Shown here in pieces: positions 61,601 to 64,000 of a DNA stretch of 64,000 nt. The notes under the pieces were generated by a model. It saw only the letters and a program-made list of their open reading frames with translations, made no database searches and had not been told where the DNA came from. The translations under genes and the position numbers were made by a program. Every line of letters begins with the position of its first letter. Position 1 is the first letter of the stretch. The stretch covers positions 90,256,979 through 90,320,978 of the forward strand of contig OZ022501.1 of assembly GCA_963989385.1 (NCBI GenBank). The letters run 5' to 3'. Source of the DNA: Ctena decussata. Taxonomy: Eukaryota > Mollusca > Bivalvia > Lucinida > Lucinidae.

Positions 61601-61642
61601 TGTGAACTCCTTTATAGCATCTATCACCTTGTTTAACACATT
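10227..61642 (-). CDS. NRDC: Nardilysin-type M16 metallopeptidase, C-terminal 373 residues (9 exons, 5' partial)
   Basis: Joined minus-strand exons 61642-61515, 59675-59516, 58557-58483, 42817-42674, 25654-25518, 15004-14914, 13586-13470, 12146-12057 and 10406-10227 give an uninterrupted 373 residues plus stop, with AG/GT borders and consistent phases. Family knowledge: nardilysin is a zinc endopeptidase of the inverzincin M16 family cleaving at dibasic sites, and a cofactor in ectodomain shedding. The HxxEH zinc site and acidic insert lie in the N-terminal half, outside the window. The exons cover the C-terminal inactive half, including EPCFNTLRTKHQLGY, whose Arg and Tyr correspond to substrate-contacting residues in insulin-degrading enzyme. 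DTHLGEE and a KKEYYNDLIKP segment favour nardilysin over IDE. Introns are repeat-filled, one about 17 kb. A minus-strand AATAAA at 10177-10182 is a possible poly(A) signal. Confidence 0.92.
10503..10572 (-). mobile_element. Degenerate tRNA-like sequence
   Basis: On the minus strand AGCGGCCTAGTAGTAAC, then TGGACTGCCAATCCA (anticodon-arm like, GCC) and GGATCGCAGGC resemble a tRNA-Gly-derived SINE head. Confidence 0.35.
11231..11353. mobile_element. Palindromic MITE, ACACGGTTGTTTTGATCC family
   Basis: ACACGGTTGTTTTGATCC at the left and its exact complement at the right, with an inner palindrome around GGCCCGAGCCCGAAGGGCGA. Related words (GGGCTGATACC, CGGCCC) recur at 11780-11850. Confidence 0.75.
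12057..12146 (-). CDS. NRDC: NRDC exon
   Basis: Acceptor TTTCAG, donor GTAAAC. It encodes IAILKTLTLESLRDWFMQYF followed by EDNQRKLSIQ, the family's L-K-L---DL--WF helix and the start of the SVHVVG strand. A MITE ends only 28 bp from its acceptor side. Confidence 0.9.
12177..12379. mobile_element. PIF/Harbinger-like MITE
   Basis: TIR CCATATTTATTTGG / CTGAATAAATATGG, 3-bp TSD TTA (12174-12176, 12380-12382), central hairpin ATCTAGATCCGTCAAGATGG. Related partial copies are at 1666-1778, 57624-57770 and 63821-64000. TTA target use suggests PIF/Harbinger. Confidence 0.8.
12423..12641. mobile_element. Foldback MITE, GGGGCCGTATTCATAAAAC family
   Basis: Near-perfect inverted halves: GGGGCCGTATTCATAAAACC at the left and its inverse at the right. 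The centre is GGAGGAACAGTCTAAAAAG and its complement. Confidence 0.85.
13248..13404. mobile_element. TA-flanked MITE, CAGTAGAACTTCAATGGC family, copy 2
   Basis: TIR CAGTAGAACTTCAATGGC / GCCATTGAAGTTTTGCTG, flanked by TA, 157 bp. Confidence 0.8.
13470..13586 (-). CDS. NRDC: NRDC exon
   Basis: Acceptor TTCCAG, donor GTAAGT. It encodes IESVVTLKKVEDTHLGEEAG and RHWREIDEQTYLFDRRHRE. DTHLGEE followed by W-E-I and YLFDR is the strongest nardilysin-specific signature in the window. Confidence 0.94.
14700..14752. repeat. Perfect hairpin GAAAAATGTGAGGAGCTTTT
   Basis: An inverted repeat of about 23 bp per arm; the same arm (TGCAAAAGCTCCTCACATTT) recurs at 42108-42131. Confidence 0.75.
14914..15004 (-). 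CDS. NRDC: NRDC exon
   Basis: Acceptor TTACAG, donor GTAAGT. It encodes MSHVDQHIENFLEEFKDTL and MTQEEFDDL, matching the family's helix ending in LTEEAF. AG+T across the upstream junction makes Ser. A SINE begins about 70 bp upstream in transcript terms. Confidence 0.92.
15072..15283 (+). mobile_element. SINE copy, same family
   Basis: Begins with the tRNA-like ATGGCCTAGTGGCCATAGG and ends TTGACCATGGCACCTCT. It is diverged from the 23904-24176 copy but colinear. It lies 70 bp from an NRDC exon. Confidence 0.7.
15291..15519. mobile_element. MITE, ATTAAGGTG...CACCTTAAT family
   Basis: TIR ATTAAGGTGACTGAGTACAC / GTGTACCCATACACCTTAAT, then inverted AGGGGAAGCAACTCTGCC-type subterminal sequence. 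Related copies are at 9044-9272, 6360-6530, 13755-13925, 58597-58790 and 63485-63700. Confidence 0.75.
15596..15823. mobile_element. TTAACCCTTTTT MITE
   Basis: TTTAACCCTTTTTAGATAAG at the left and AATAAGGGTTAAA at the right; internal GCATCTGATCAGGGTCAACA. A related copy lacking a clear right end starts at 610. Confidence 0.6.
16381..16548 (+). repeat. Second copy of a segment found in the RT insertion
   Basis: Nearly identical to 21936-22103, starting CATGAAAAATAT and ending GCCCAAATTCTG. No TIR recognised; type unknown. Confidence 0.75.
16549..17697. other. NRDC intron, no recognised feature
   Basis: AT-rich intronic sequence without identifiable repeats or exons. Confidence 0.4.
17698..18406. 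mobile_element. Second copy of the GGCCCCGAGG MITE, enlarged
   Basis: Same TIRs at both ends. The right half (from 18182) matches the 1160-1401 copy, and the left half holds about 470 bp of extra unrecognised sequence. Confidence 0.7.
18407..19769. other. NRDC intron, no recognised feature
   Basis: No ORF with a domain, no clear repeat. The words TTGGTCACAAGGTTG and TTGGATACAAGTTCTG (18480, 19620) hint at a diverged duplicate. Confidence 0.4.
19770..20206. repeat. Interspersed repeat ending GGTGGGGGCATAAAAA
   Basis: Two internal units share AATATAAATCCTCA, CAAGTTGCT and CCCTGAAATCTACCTC. A related single-unit copy lies at 62050-62291 with the same end. Confidence 0.65.
20540..21344. repeat. 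Minisatellite array 1 (38-39-bp unit, partly 77-bp dimers)
   Basis: Tandem units built on CTGACATCTAAAGCACT, alternating GGGTCATCTGTGACTTTTTC and ACACCTCATACATTTTGT halves. The middle part (about 20920-21330) is homogeneous, with near-exact 77-bp dimers. Confidence 0.92.
21791..22950 (+). pseudogene. Penelope-like reverse transcriptase fragment, split by an insertion
   Basis: Part 1 (21791-21925) encodes GLFLFCYERDFM then STSRYLDDLLNIDNPYF, with the RT catalytic YLDD at 21887-21898. Part 2 (22285-22950, same protein) continues YFESMVNQIYPPEL, APFLDLHLSISNG, KIYDKRDDFDFDIVNFPF, then the thumb/HTH-like region SYGVYISQLIRFARVCSH, and ends TAA. Between them is a 359-bp insertion flanked by TATTTT. 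The RT is 5'-truncated; fingers and palm motifs before YLDD are missing. The FLD-hL-N and RAR/RVCS pattern suggests a Penelope-like element common in molluscs; no GIY-YIG domain was found downstream. RT identity is firm, class less so. Confidence 0.75.
21926..22284. mobile_element. Composite insertion within the RT
   Basis: Bounded by TATTTT (21920-21925 and 22285-22290). Its left part (21936-22103) is nearly identical to 16381-16548. Its right part (22104-22284) is nearly identical to 42226-42410 and includes the left half of a CCGTATACGCGG MITE. The ATG of the right-hand RT reading frame is donated by this insertion. Confidence 0.75.
22951..23575 (+). other. Probable 3' tail of the RT element
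   Basis: GT-rich sequence directly following the RT stop, with short ORFs but no recognised domain. Minisatellite units resume at about 23737, so this stretch is taken as the element's 3' UTR. Confidence 0.45.
23737..25456. repeat. Minisatellite array 2, interrupted by a SINE
   Basis: Same unit as array 1; a homogeneous block of ACATCTCATTCAGTTTCTCT variants (24200-24590), then variants with GTCACCTATGACATTTTGTC (24850-25200). It ends about 60 bp from the NRDC exon at 25518. Confidence 0.92.
23904..24176 (-). mobile_element. tRNA-derived SINE within minisatellite array 2
   Basis: A 273-bp insert with a 10-bp TSD AAAGTACCAG (23894-23903, 24177-24186). On the minus strand it starts with an A-box-like TAGCCTAGTAGCTGTAGGG. 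It matches 15072-15283, including an AGCAGTAAATGGC...TTGAATCAGGGAAGGA core. Confidence 0.8.
25518..25654 (-). CDS. NRDC: NRDC exon with the substrate-contact motif
   Basis: Acceptor TTTCAG, donor GTTTGT. It encodes KRMYEPCFNTLRTKHQLGY followed by TVYTQNYDTNGIIGLGI. The LRTK-QLGY block is among the most conserved in M16 proteins. The exon sits between minisatellite arrays that end about 60 bp from its donor side. Confidence 0.93.
26010..26192. repeat. Minisatellite array 3 (short)
   Basis: A few units of the same minisatellite on the other side of the NRDC exon. They are flanked by a duplicated segment (AGGATTCACTAAGTCTTCTT near 25969 and 26213). Confidence 0.85.
26770..27368. mobile_element. 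599-bp TA-flanked TIR element inside the 5' LTR
   Basis: Comparison with the 3' LTR shows the insert flanked by a TA duplication (26768-26769 and 27369-27370). Its ends form an imperfect inverted repeat: ACTCCCTATTCTCACGG at the left, the complement of CCGCGAGAATATGGAGT at the right. A third copy of the word, ACTCCATATTCTCACGG, lies inside near 26970. No coding capacity. TA target use suggests a Tc1/mariner-like or similar MITE; family not assigned. Confidence 0.85.
27542..29889 (+). mobile_element. 2348-bp TIR element, copy 1, nested in the 5' LTR
   Basis: The uninterrupted 3' LTR supplies the empty site, giving TSD TTCT (27538-27541 and 29890-29893). TIRs of about 29 bp begin GGGCATGTTCAAAAAAAATG. 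No transposase is visible. The 15-bp word TGTTACACTCCTGAG occurs six times: plus strand at 28088, 29138, 29303 and 29696 (first base C in the last), minus at 28252 and 28788. Short ORFs exist, but differences from copy 2 are mostly replacement changes, so they look non-coding. A 4-bp TSD would fit Sola- or Chapaev-like elements; assignment is open. Confidence 0.92.
30451..30457 (+). promoter_or_regulatory. LTR TATA box (5' LTR copy)
   Basis: TATATAAG lies late in the LTR, with the same box at 41105-41111 in the 3' LTR. If used, U3 takes up most of the LTR and transcription would start about 25-30 bases downstream, near CGCTGATTCGCTATCC. Confidence 0.6.
31271..31276 (+). promoter_or_regulatory. 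LTR polyadenylation signal (5' LTR copy)
   Basis: AATAAA about 95 bp before the LTR end; the equivalent in the 3' LTR is 41925-41930, where it would end the genomic transcript. It is downstream of the TATA box, as R/U5 organisation requires. Confidence 0.5.
31372..31389 (+). promoter_or_regulatory. Primer binding site, tRNA-Leu type
   Basis: TGGTGTCAGAAGTGGGAT starts two bases after the LTR. Its complement ends in TTCTGACACCA, as expected of an animal tRNA-Leu acceptor end plus CCA. The tRNA identity is inferred from that resemblance. Confidence 0.8.
31564..32805 (+). CDS. gag: Gag polyprotein of the gypsy element
   Basis: 413 codons, starting at an ATG in a strong context (AAGATGG) 194 bases after the 5' LTR. 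Residues 1-120 are Ser/Arg/Pro-rich and low complexity. Roughly 130-290 form a retrotransposon Gag/capsid-like domain (VKPEFYTGDEDWDQYISHF, then KALTLSACLKGQARAFY). Residues 374-387 are a CCHC zinc knuckle (C-x2-C-x4-H-x4-C, CFICQSTDHYIKDC) for nucleic-acid binding. Its product would form the particle that packages element RNA. It ends at TAG 32803-32805, overlapping pol by 25 bases in the -1 frame, so Gag-Pol probably arises by frameshifting. No internal damage seen. Confidence 0.93.
   Translation: MADSDSDTEIQFNMQGQEGQGDVFRDSSPVDADRGDLRLENPLPVSQPIIHHEDMHRSRSHDSHSILSPRGSPVPHGNGRLGRSMSSASEHFRRPSPSPYGRNSPRAFRSPQRHEEPVIRPITGRHRLQVKPEFYTGDEDWDQYISHFQNCADLGRWTEMDKALTLSACLKGQARAFYLGLSSLDRSSYYRLVQKLSERLGSVRQQSRYLTKFETRKRKPGEAIASLGDDLRLLAQRAYPDLGTDAQESLALHQFYKGITLEMKCRCIDRDCRTVESAVQVVERYESILGEGNEKKKSNVRAVNNVSEAGPSSVRPYPNRNNNRPKPNDRSQTPNATELLLKQVLDRLDKLEGTPSTTVRRNYDPKPYYRRGSCFICQSTDHYIKDCPIHQRCQSEVQTTNNKTSENENPSAL
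32781..36623 (+). CDS. pol: Pol polyprotein: protease, RT, RNase H, integrase
   Basis: Open in the -1 frame relative to gag from 32781, just after an in-frame TGA, to TAG at 36621; no ATG is needed if made as Gag-Pol. Numbering from the codon at 32850 as 1: aspartic protease FLVDSGSTATLV (Asp36) and ILGQDF; RT with SAWSSPIVLV, FCVDYRRVN, MPFGLANAPSTF and catalytic YMDD at 468-471; RNase H with DTDAS (Asp615), Glu658 and Asp683; integrase with an HHCC zinc region (His881/882/889, Cys916/919/922), catalytic Asp951, Asp1011, Glu1047 (exactly 35 residues between the last two), and a C-terminal GPY/F-type module (KWKGPYLV). No chromodomain recognised. All catalytic residues are present, so the element may be competent. 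Confidence 0.95.
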   Translation, partial: KRESVCFVGQESTGKIWPNIDADLAAWIGHLGDSTSTRWDNGFYVDCNILDSHAAFLVDSGSTATLVSTKLFQSIQEEKRPKLVPMKDKVRGANGGDIEVMGIADIPLELGGVCFFQTAIVCSILPDGILGQDFMLRFASRIDYKRMLIETSVNTIPCWVGGETEVVSHVVLQDTVTIPPWSCQHVQVSIPKADKLSDSGYVTPSSSLLKSKSVSLVDGIVDTSVVLATVQMINVGDADETIYSGTPVGTCESFYDKEYAESVNVATAIKDLTDQPPSKVLPEHLQDLWERSSVHLSSAEQEVLADLLNRYQHVFAQSSEDLGRTDRVQHKINTGVAAPCRQPPRRQPIGKRDIEKQEVLKMLERNVIEPSNSAWSSPIVLVTKKDGSTRFCVDYRRVNDLTVKDAYPIPRVDECLDSLSGSKWFKCLDLNSGFWQIGLNPGDKEKTAFATSLGLYQFTVMPFGLANAPSTFERLMEDVMRGLQWEVCLIYMDDVIVPSATFEDSIARLELVFQRLSEADLKLKPSKCILFQRQVKFLGHIVSEEGISTDYDKIQAVENWPIPKSAKQVRSFLGLCSYYRRFVLDFARIARPLHKLCEKGNKFAWSDECQESFTALKEALTTAPVLAYPILGQQFVLDTDASEHSVGAILSQVQEGRECVIACMSKAMNSHEQVYCVTRKELLAVIVALKNFHTYLYGQNVLLRTDNAAVSWMRSLKRPTGQVARWLQELDTYDITVVHRPGKRHVNADALSRMPCKACKRQQESSSADTDDSDVEMEKSMPVKDNGEDKCAQTYAVTRQQDSEGFITGPVLLDGWNQSDIRQSQINDAEIGPILILLEESKPRPAWSTISDRSSFFKTLWRNWDRLQVHATILYRRWSSEDSMPDILQLIVPKCKRTQVMKMHHCIPSAAHLDAKRTMERIKTGFYWPGMKLDVTEFCRLCDSCAARKPSPKQNKAPMGHILSGAPMEKICLDILGPLPITHQRNKYILVMTDIFTKWTEAVSLPDQEALTITKAFIDVFASRFGTPLQVHSDQGRNFEARIFQEMCTYLQIEKTRTTSLRPQANGSVERFNKTLVNMLSMYCQDDQAQWDEYLQQVMMAYRASVNSSTGKTPNMMTLGREVILPMQAVIGKPTLDDDDSTDVGDYLSKLQTNMLKVHEIASANLRKAAIYQKRYYDTHSRRAQMRHLEAGQLVWLHEPSRKIGVCHKLMNKWKGPYLVTRKLDDLIYLVRKSPSQHVKAYHLDRLLPYRGRNIPQWVVKMKRKMTLGTEGSGRTGSEG
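36624..37116 (+). other. pol-ORF3 spacer with a duplicated segment and candidate splice acceptor
   Basis: Two diverged copies, about 128 bp apart, share GGGCTAGACTGG and CCAGAGAAGCGGGC followed by AGAGTTATCA (near 36734 and 36862). The spacer ends ATATCGTTTCAG immediately before the ORF3 ATG, which looks like a 3' splice site. Confidence 0.6.
37117..39060 (+). pseudogene. ORF3 of the gypsy element: C2H2 zinc-finger protein with one in-frame stop
   Basis: One frame runs from ATG 37117 to TAA 39058-39060 (about 647 codons), broken only by TAA at 37951-37953. Residues about 5-29 (CWLCNRMEDRKADLKHH) and 35-60 (CPWCPNKELTFRKAVDLKQH) are two C2H2-like fingers. Then come a region with no recognisable fold, a basic KKLKLAEE stretch, a long Ser/Pro/Thr/Glu-rich section (roughly 320-480) and a conserved-looking C-terminal part (LTKRVEKILRYG, WPPKGWTSLSSDGKLLIWE). 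No signal peptide or membrane segment is apparent, so it is not an envelope protein. It sits where env would be. Function unknown; nucleic-acid binding is inferred from the fingers. The stop may be a recent mutation, a readthrough codon, or an assembly error. Confidence 0.75.
39061..40156 (+). other. 3' untranslated region of the gypsy element
   Basis: No coding potential. It contains three spaced copies of a short unit around CCAGGATC (39367-39520; e.g. GAAGTTACCCCAGGATT), and two diverged copies about 230 bp apart of a segment with GGCATTAAGGC (near 39733 and 39958). Confidence 0.6.
40157..40170 (+). promoter_or_regulatory. Polypurine tract
   Basis: GAAGGTGGGGAGAA abuts the 3' LTR start, the expected plus-strand primer position. 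Confidence 0.8.
40171..42023 (+). repeat. 3' LTR (uninterrupted, 1853 bp)
   Basis: Begins TGTAAGAGTC directly after the purine tract and ends CCTTGCA, followed by the TTAC target duplication. It serves as reference for the 5' copy. At 1853 bp it is long for an animal gypsy LTR. Confidence 0.95.
42291..42655. mobile_element. MITE, TACCGTATA...GCGG family, second complete copy
   Basis: Inverted relative to 57771-58132, about 365 bp, with the same central palindrome (CTTGAATCAGTTCTTTGATT). It ends 19 bp from an NRDC exon's donor side. Confidence 0.75.
42674..42817 (-). CDS. NRDC: NRDC exon
   Basis: Acceptor TTTCAG, donor GTAAGG. It encodes KTMLEIPVGKLYCQVPGF and the YYQSGPRTLEKSCLNEVLV block (family YYQ-G/T pattern). 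Both phases are 0. It lies 651 bp right of the retrotransposon's 3' end and is the 5' border of the 17-kb intron. Confidence 0.92.
43205..45110. repeat. Tandem-repeat element (about 160-bp units) with nested halves
   Basis: Starts AACAAGAGGGCCGCTCACCT. Six or so units at 43800-44700 carry GAAGTATCATGAAAATATTC and GGGGAAATAACTC. An ACGGACGGACGGACAGACGG run and a CCCCCGAACC hairpin follow. 44840-45110 matches the family at 50.4-51.1 kb. A T-run then G-run lies at 43588-43630. Confidence 0.75.
45330..49356. mobile_element. Larger TIR element hosting copy 2
   Basis: Ends are inverted (GGAGGTTTT... and ...AAAACCTCC), flanked by TATA on both sides (45326-45329, 49357-49360). Subterminal CTGGCCGTCAA with GGCCG also appears inverted at both ends. 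Without the nested insert it is about 1.7 kb and non-coding, AT-rich. Confidence 0.75.
46569..48913 (-). mobile_element. 2345-bp TIR element, copy 2 (inverted)
   Basis: Same family as 27542-29889, reverse orientation, TSD CTTT (46565-46568 and 48914-48917), the same 29-bp TIRs with one change. Six copies of the 15-bp word are at 46748, 47141, 47306, 47656, 48189 and 48352, with spacings nearly identical to copy 1. In a 207-bp stretch the copies differ at about 14 positions, roughly 7 percent. It is nested within a larger TIR element (45330-49356). Confidence 0.92.
49624..49740 (+). mobile_element. SINE-like tRNA-derived sequence
   Basis: A box TGGCCTAGTGG (49624-49634) and B box GGTTCGAATC (49688-49697), with normal spacing for a tRNA plus extra bases. 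A T-rich tail follows. Confidence 0.55.
51267..52405. mobile_element. ACGT-rich TIR element, 1139 bp
   Basis: Ends GGCTGTCACAC / GTGTGACAGGG with subterminal CGTATGCCGACGTATG inverted at the right end. Flanks CCTTTATG and CCTTTAGG suggest an 8-bp TSD with one mismatch. The sequence is packed with TACGTT, ACGTAT and ATAAGTTA words. The 68-codon ORF inside lacks any recognised domain. Confidence 0.75.
52545..53939. mobile_element. Insertion with TSD CATGA, 1395 bp
   Basis: CATGA at 52540-52544 and 53940-53944 flanks ends ACATACATGTGATG and CATCACATGTATG. GGGAGA-rich subterminal segments lie at both ends, and a long T-run then G-run at 52671-52721. No coding domain recognised. Confidence 0.7.
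54516..54582 (-). mobile_element. SINE-like tRNA-derived sequence (degenerate)
   Basis: Minus-strand B box GGTTTGAATC (54518-54527) and A-box-like TGGCGTAGTGCA (about 54566-54577). Confidence 0.5.
54999..57056. repeat. Tandem-repeat element, unit about 165-180 bp
   Basis: About ten units with GGTTCAAACCTAGGACTCCC, GGGGCCACCATTTGAACAAA and ACCAAATTTCAAGCATCTGA. It ends with a GACGACAGACGACGGACG run, then GGCTCAGGTGAGCTAAAAAT as at 54417. Short ORFs here are by-products of the repeat. Confidence 0.85.
57624..57770. mobile_element. Partial copy of the same MITE
   Basis: TATTTATTCAGTCATAAGATGG terminus (within 22 bases), TAGATCCATCTTATAAGATGG hairpin and TTTTATAGCTGAATTACA right arm. It abuts the MITE at 57771. 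Confidence 0.6.
57771..58132. mobile_element. MITE, TACCGTATA...GCGG family, complete copy
   Basis: TIR TACCGTATATAAGGTAATTT and its inverse; internal palindrome centred on GAGCCAGTTCTTTCATTAAC. Many TTTTCGCGG words near the ends. Confidence 0.75.
58483..58557 (-). CDS. NRDC: NRDC exon
   Basis: A 75-base exon with acceptor CAG and donor GTTAGT. It encodes EARDICETVCDKLKG and DEDALMP, corresponding to the helix after the GNxT turn. Both borders are in phase 0, so skipping it would keep the frame. Confidence 0.85.
59516..59675 (-). CDS. NRDC: NRDC exon
   Basis: Acceptor TTTCAG, donor GTTAGG. It encodes MVRQAIIKQTYWTRHERY, LVRTFLDKLHMDCFVFGNFT, the helix and strand pair ending in the family's GN(V/I/F)T turn. 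It ends in phase 0. Confidence 0.9.
60396..60596. mobile_element. Foldback element CCAGAGCTCTAGATAAGAGG
   Basis: Two inverted halves of about 95 bp. The centre is a perfect palindrome, CATATGTTGTGACCCCTCAC and its complement around a short loop. Confidence 0.85.
61149..61254. repeat. Short foldback element
   Basis: TTAAACTACAAA.../...TTTGTAGTTTA arms with the perfect inner palindrome AAGGCAAATGAGCAT and its complement. Confidence 0.7.
61251..61315 (+). mobile_element. tRNA-like sequence (SINE head or tRNA pseudogene)
   Basis: AATAGCTCAGTGGGTAAAGG (A-box like) and GGTTTGATTC (B box, 61300-61309) with an anticodon-arm-like palindrome AAGGTTGG...AACCTT. The acceptor ends do not pair well, so it is not called a tRNA gene. 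Confidence 0.45.
61515..61642 (-). CDS. NRDC: NRDC exon (most 5' in window)
   Basis: Minus-strand acceptor CCCTCAG, donor GTAAGT. It encodes NVLNKVIDAIKEF, then EALRAQLKKEYYNDLIKPQE, matching the nardilysin segment before the mid-protein linker. It starts in phase 0 and ends with two bases completed by T to make Phe. Confidence 0.9.
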
Positions 61643-62049
61643 CTGAGGGACAGACAAACATAAATTACACACAAAGTGCAACATCTGATCGGATAACATC
61701 TAATATTTGTGACAGCATATATCCTGTGAATTGCGAGACGTGGTCTGAAAATACCTGGACTTTTGCTCTTTCTCAAAAACCGTTCAATATCTTTCAAAAA
61801 TTCTTTTCATTCTTTTTTAAAGTATTCCCCACCTAGGTCTATACACTTTTGCCACCTTTAAGGGAGCTTTGTATTCGTTTCCCATAGTCACTTAATGTCT
61901 CGATTGTAGAAGGGTAGTAAAAATCACATGTAAAAATTAGTCTTGAAGTCTTGAAAATGTGAAATGAGTATATATGAAATGTATACTTTATACTCTGTTG
62001 CGTTCTATAAATTTACAGAACAGCTATACTCTGCAAACCATGAAGTGGA
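61643..62049. other. NRDC intron, no recognised feature
   Basis: Begins the intron upstream of the first NRDC exon in the window. No further NRDC exon was recognised before the window edge. Confidence 0.45.
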
Positions 62050-62699
62050 CTTCTTGATTTTTGTATATACCTGCTGTACTTACAGATATAAATCCTCATA
62101 TAAAATTTCAAGTTGCTACAAAAACAGGAACCCTGAAATCTACCTCTAACAAAACTCTTAACCTGAGTCTAACAGGATCATGTATATACAGAGGTACGTA
62201 CAGATGTACATACAAACTAAGTAACATATACATATGCATGACCCAAACACTATATGCCCCAGGCATCTCTAATGGTGGGGGCATAAAAATCTGTCTCAGA
62301 CATTCAAATATTTAAGGTAACTAGCGAAAATGAAACCAATATTACTATCTGTATCAGTACAGATACAGAGCTTGAATAAAAGGCCATTGGCCAAGTGTCA
62401 CCGGACGTTTGAAATGTGTCACAAACTTCAGCCCTTTATTCTGTTTCAGAGTAAATGTATGGCCAAAAACAGAAAATATATATATTACAGAACCTGGTAA
62501 GCAAATGATAACTGAACATAAGCAAAGACATATACCCAATTACTGGGCCTCTTTATAAAATACTTAAGTTCAGAACGGGGCATATATGTGTAAAATCAGG
62601 TTACTGAAACTATAGGCCCTTACAAAATGACCAAAACATCAAGACTGTATACCCAGTAACAAAAAAACAAGAGCCATAATCCTGCTTATATGAATCTGA

Positions 62700-63460
62700 T
62701 GAAAAATGAACAATGCATTTATGAAAATTCAGCCCATTAATATGAATAGTTCTGGAGTTATCCCTTTACCTTTAAGTGAATGTCTATTATCTATGAAAGG
62801 GGAATAACACTTATAATTTAGCACATCCTAACAATAATCAGAATAATAAATTTACCAAATGCTAATAGCATACCAAATTTCAGCTCTCTCGGTCAAACGG
62901 TTCAAAAGTTGGAAAAATAAAAAAAAAAAAAATGACAAAGGGCCATAACTTTGTGAAAAATAGGACAATTGAAATTCCAAAATCACATGCACATCTTCAG
63001 ATCATGATGAAACATTCTGCACAATTTCAAGTCAATCTGATACAAGATGTTGCAGGAGTTGCGGGGACAAGGTCTAAGTCAGCAAGAGTCGTAACTCCAA
63101 AAATGGCCGAAACAAAAATATAAAACCACATGCACATCTTCATATCGTAAGAATACAATTTGTAAAATTTCAATTCAATCCGATGAAAGATGTAGGAGGA
63201 GTTGCGGGGACAACATTTCGGAAGGTCTGAGTCAGCAAGGGCTGTAACTCCATCAAAAATGGCCGAAACAAAAATCGAAAACCACATGCACATCTTCATA
63301 TCATAAGAATACAATCTGTAAAATTTCAAATCAATTCGACGAAATACGCAGGAGGAGTTGCGGGGACAAGATTTCGGAGGGACGGACGGACGCACACACG
63401 GACGGACGAGGGTCATTTCTATAGTCCCCCTCTGCCTACGTCGGGTGACAAAAAGGAGGC
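62700..63460. repeat. Tandem-repeat element, unit about 125 bp
   Basis: Units with AGGAGTTGCGGGGACAA, AAAATGGCCGAAACAAAAAT and ACCACATGCACATCTTCATA. It ends GGACGGACGGACGCACACAC and CCCCCTCTGCC. Confidence 0.75.
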
Positions 63461-63820
63461 AAGATTTTATGGTGGATGGGTACGCTTTTAAGGGAAGCAA
63501 GTCTTTATTTATTCCCTTGAGAAAAGATCACATTTGGAACAGCTATGTCGTCCAGATAGGCATATAAGAATTCATCAAGCTTGTCACTCTTAGCAAAATG
63601 GTGGAAAAACATGGAAATGTCCACCATTTGGCCACCATCTTCAAAAGGGAGACAATTTAAACAGAACAGTACCTGCATCACTGGTAGGTGAGTCCATTTT
63701 CCAGTAGAAGCTGCTCTAAATGGTAAGAATTAGCTCTCACTAAGAGAAAGTTCCTACCTTTAAGAGTAGCCTTCCATAAGACAGAAGAACTACCTATTTC
63801 TTCCGCTACAAGAAGAGATT

Positions 63821-64000
63821 TTTCCTTTCTAAAACAATCCAAAAAATTTAGATCCATCTTAAAAGATGGCTCTAAATTTTTGGGGTTGTTTTGGAAAGGA
63901 AAAAACCATCATATAGCAAAATTTCATAAGAACAATTTGCATATTTGGGGTCATTCTAAAAAGGGCGAAAACCACAGTTTTATAGCCAAATAAATATGGT
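63821..64000. mobile_element. Copy of the same MITE running to the window edge
   Basis: Hairpin TTTAGATCCATCTTAAAAGA with TCCAAAACAAC-type arms, ending AAATAAATATGGT at the last base. Confidence 0.6.

Noticed and set aside
10227..61642. Insulin-degrading enzyme instead of nardilysin
   Set aside because: EPCFNTLRTK is shared, but the DTHLGEE block, LKK-YYN-LIKP segment and C-terminal tail fit nardilysin better.
63653..63720. Possible NRDC exon (minus strand, short Met-Asp-Ser reading)
   Set aside because: No match to nardilysin residues expected at that position and no convincing splice pair.

Overview
The window is eukaryotic. It holds the interrupted ends of two convergent, intron-containing animal genes embedded in very dense repetitive DNA. 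The repeat types (foldback MITEs, tRNA-derived SINEs, tandem-repeat elements ending in GGACGGACGG and CTCAGGTGAG, a mollusc-style reverse transcriptase) and the protein sequences suggest a bivalve mollusc. The species is not determined.

Left part (1-9008), plus strand: the last five recognisable coding exons of RCL1 (RNA 3'-terminal phosphate cyclase-like protein, a ribosome-biogenesis factor), ending at a stop at 8971-8973 with AATAAA shortly after. Upstream exons are outside the window. From 10227 to 61642, minus strand: the last nine coding exons of a nardilysin-type M16 metallopeptidase (NRDC). All exon phases join cleanly in both genes. The NRDC catalytic N-terminal half lies beyond the right edge.

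The 17-kb NRDC intron between the exons at 42674-42817 and 25518-25654 contains an almost intact Ty3/gypsy LTR retrotransposon (26564-42023, plus strand, antisense to NRDC) with 1853-bp LTRs, PBS, gag, pol (PR-RT-RH-IN), an unusual zinc-finger ORF3 after pol, a PPT and a 4-bp TSD. Its LTRs differ at only about four positions. The 5' LTR carries two later insertions: a 599-bp TA-flanked element and a 2348-bp TIR element with a 4-bp TSD. A second 2345-bp copy of the latter lies inverted at 46569-48913, inside a larger TIR element. Each copy carries six copies of one 15-bp word, with spacing conserved.

Other content: 38-39-bp minisatellite arrays (20540-26192) that surround an NRDC exon; a broken Penelope-like reverse transcriptase (21791-22950) split by a composite insertion; many MITEs; SINEs; tandem-repeat elements at 43.2-45.1, 50.2-54.4, 55.0-57.1 and 62.7-63.5 kb; and an ACGT-rich TIR element at 51267-52405. 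No rRNA, CRISPR or prokaryotic operon was seen.
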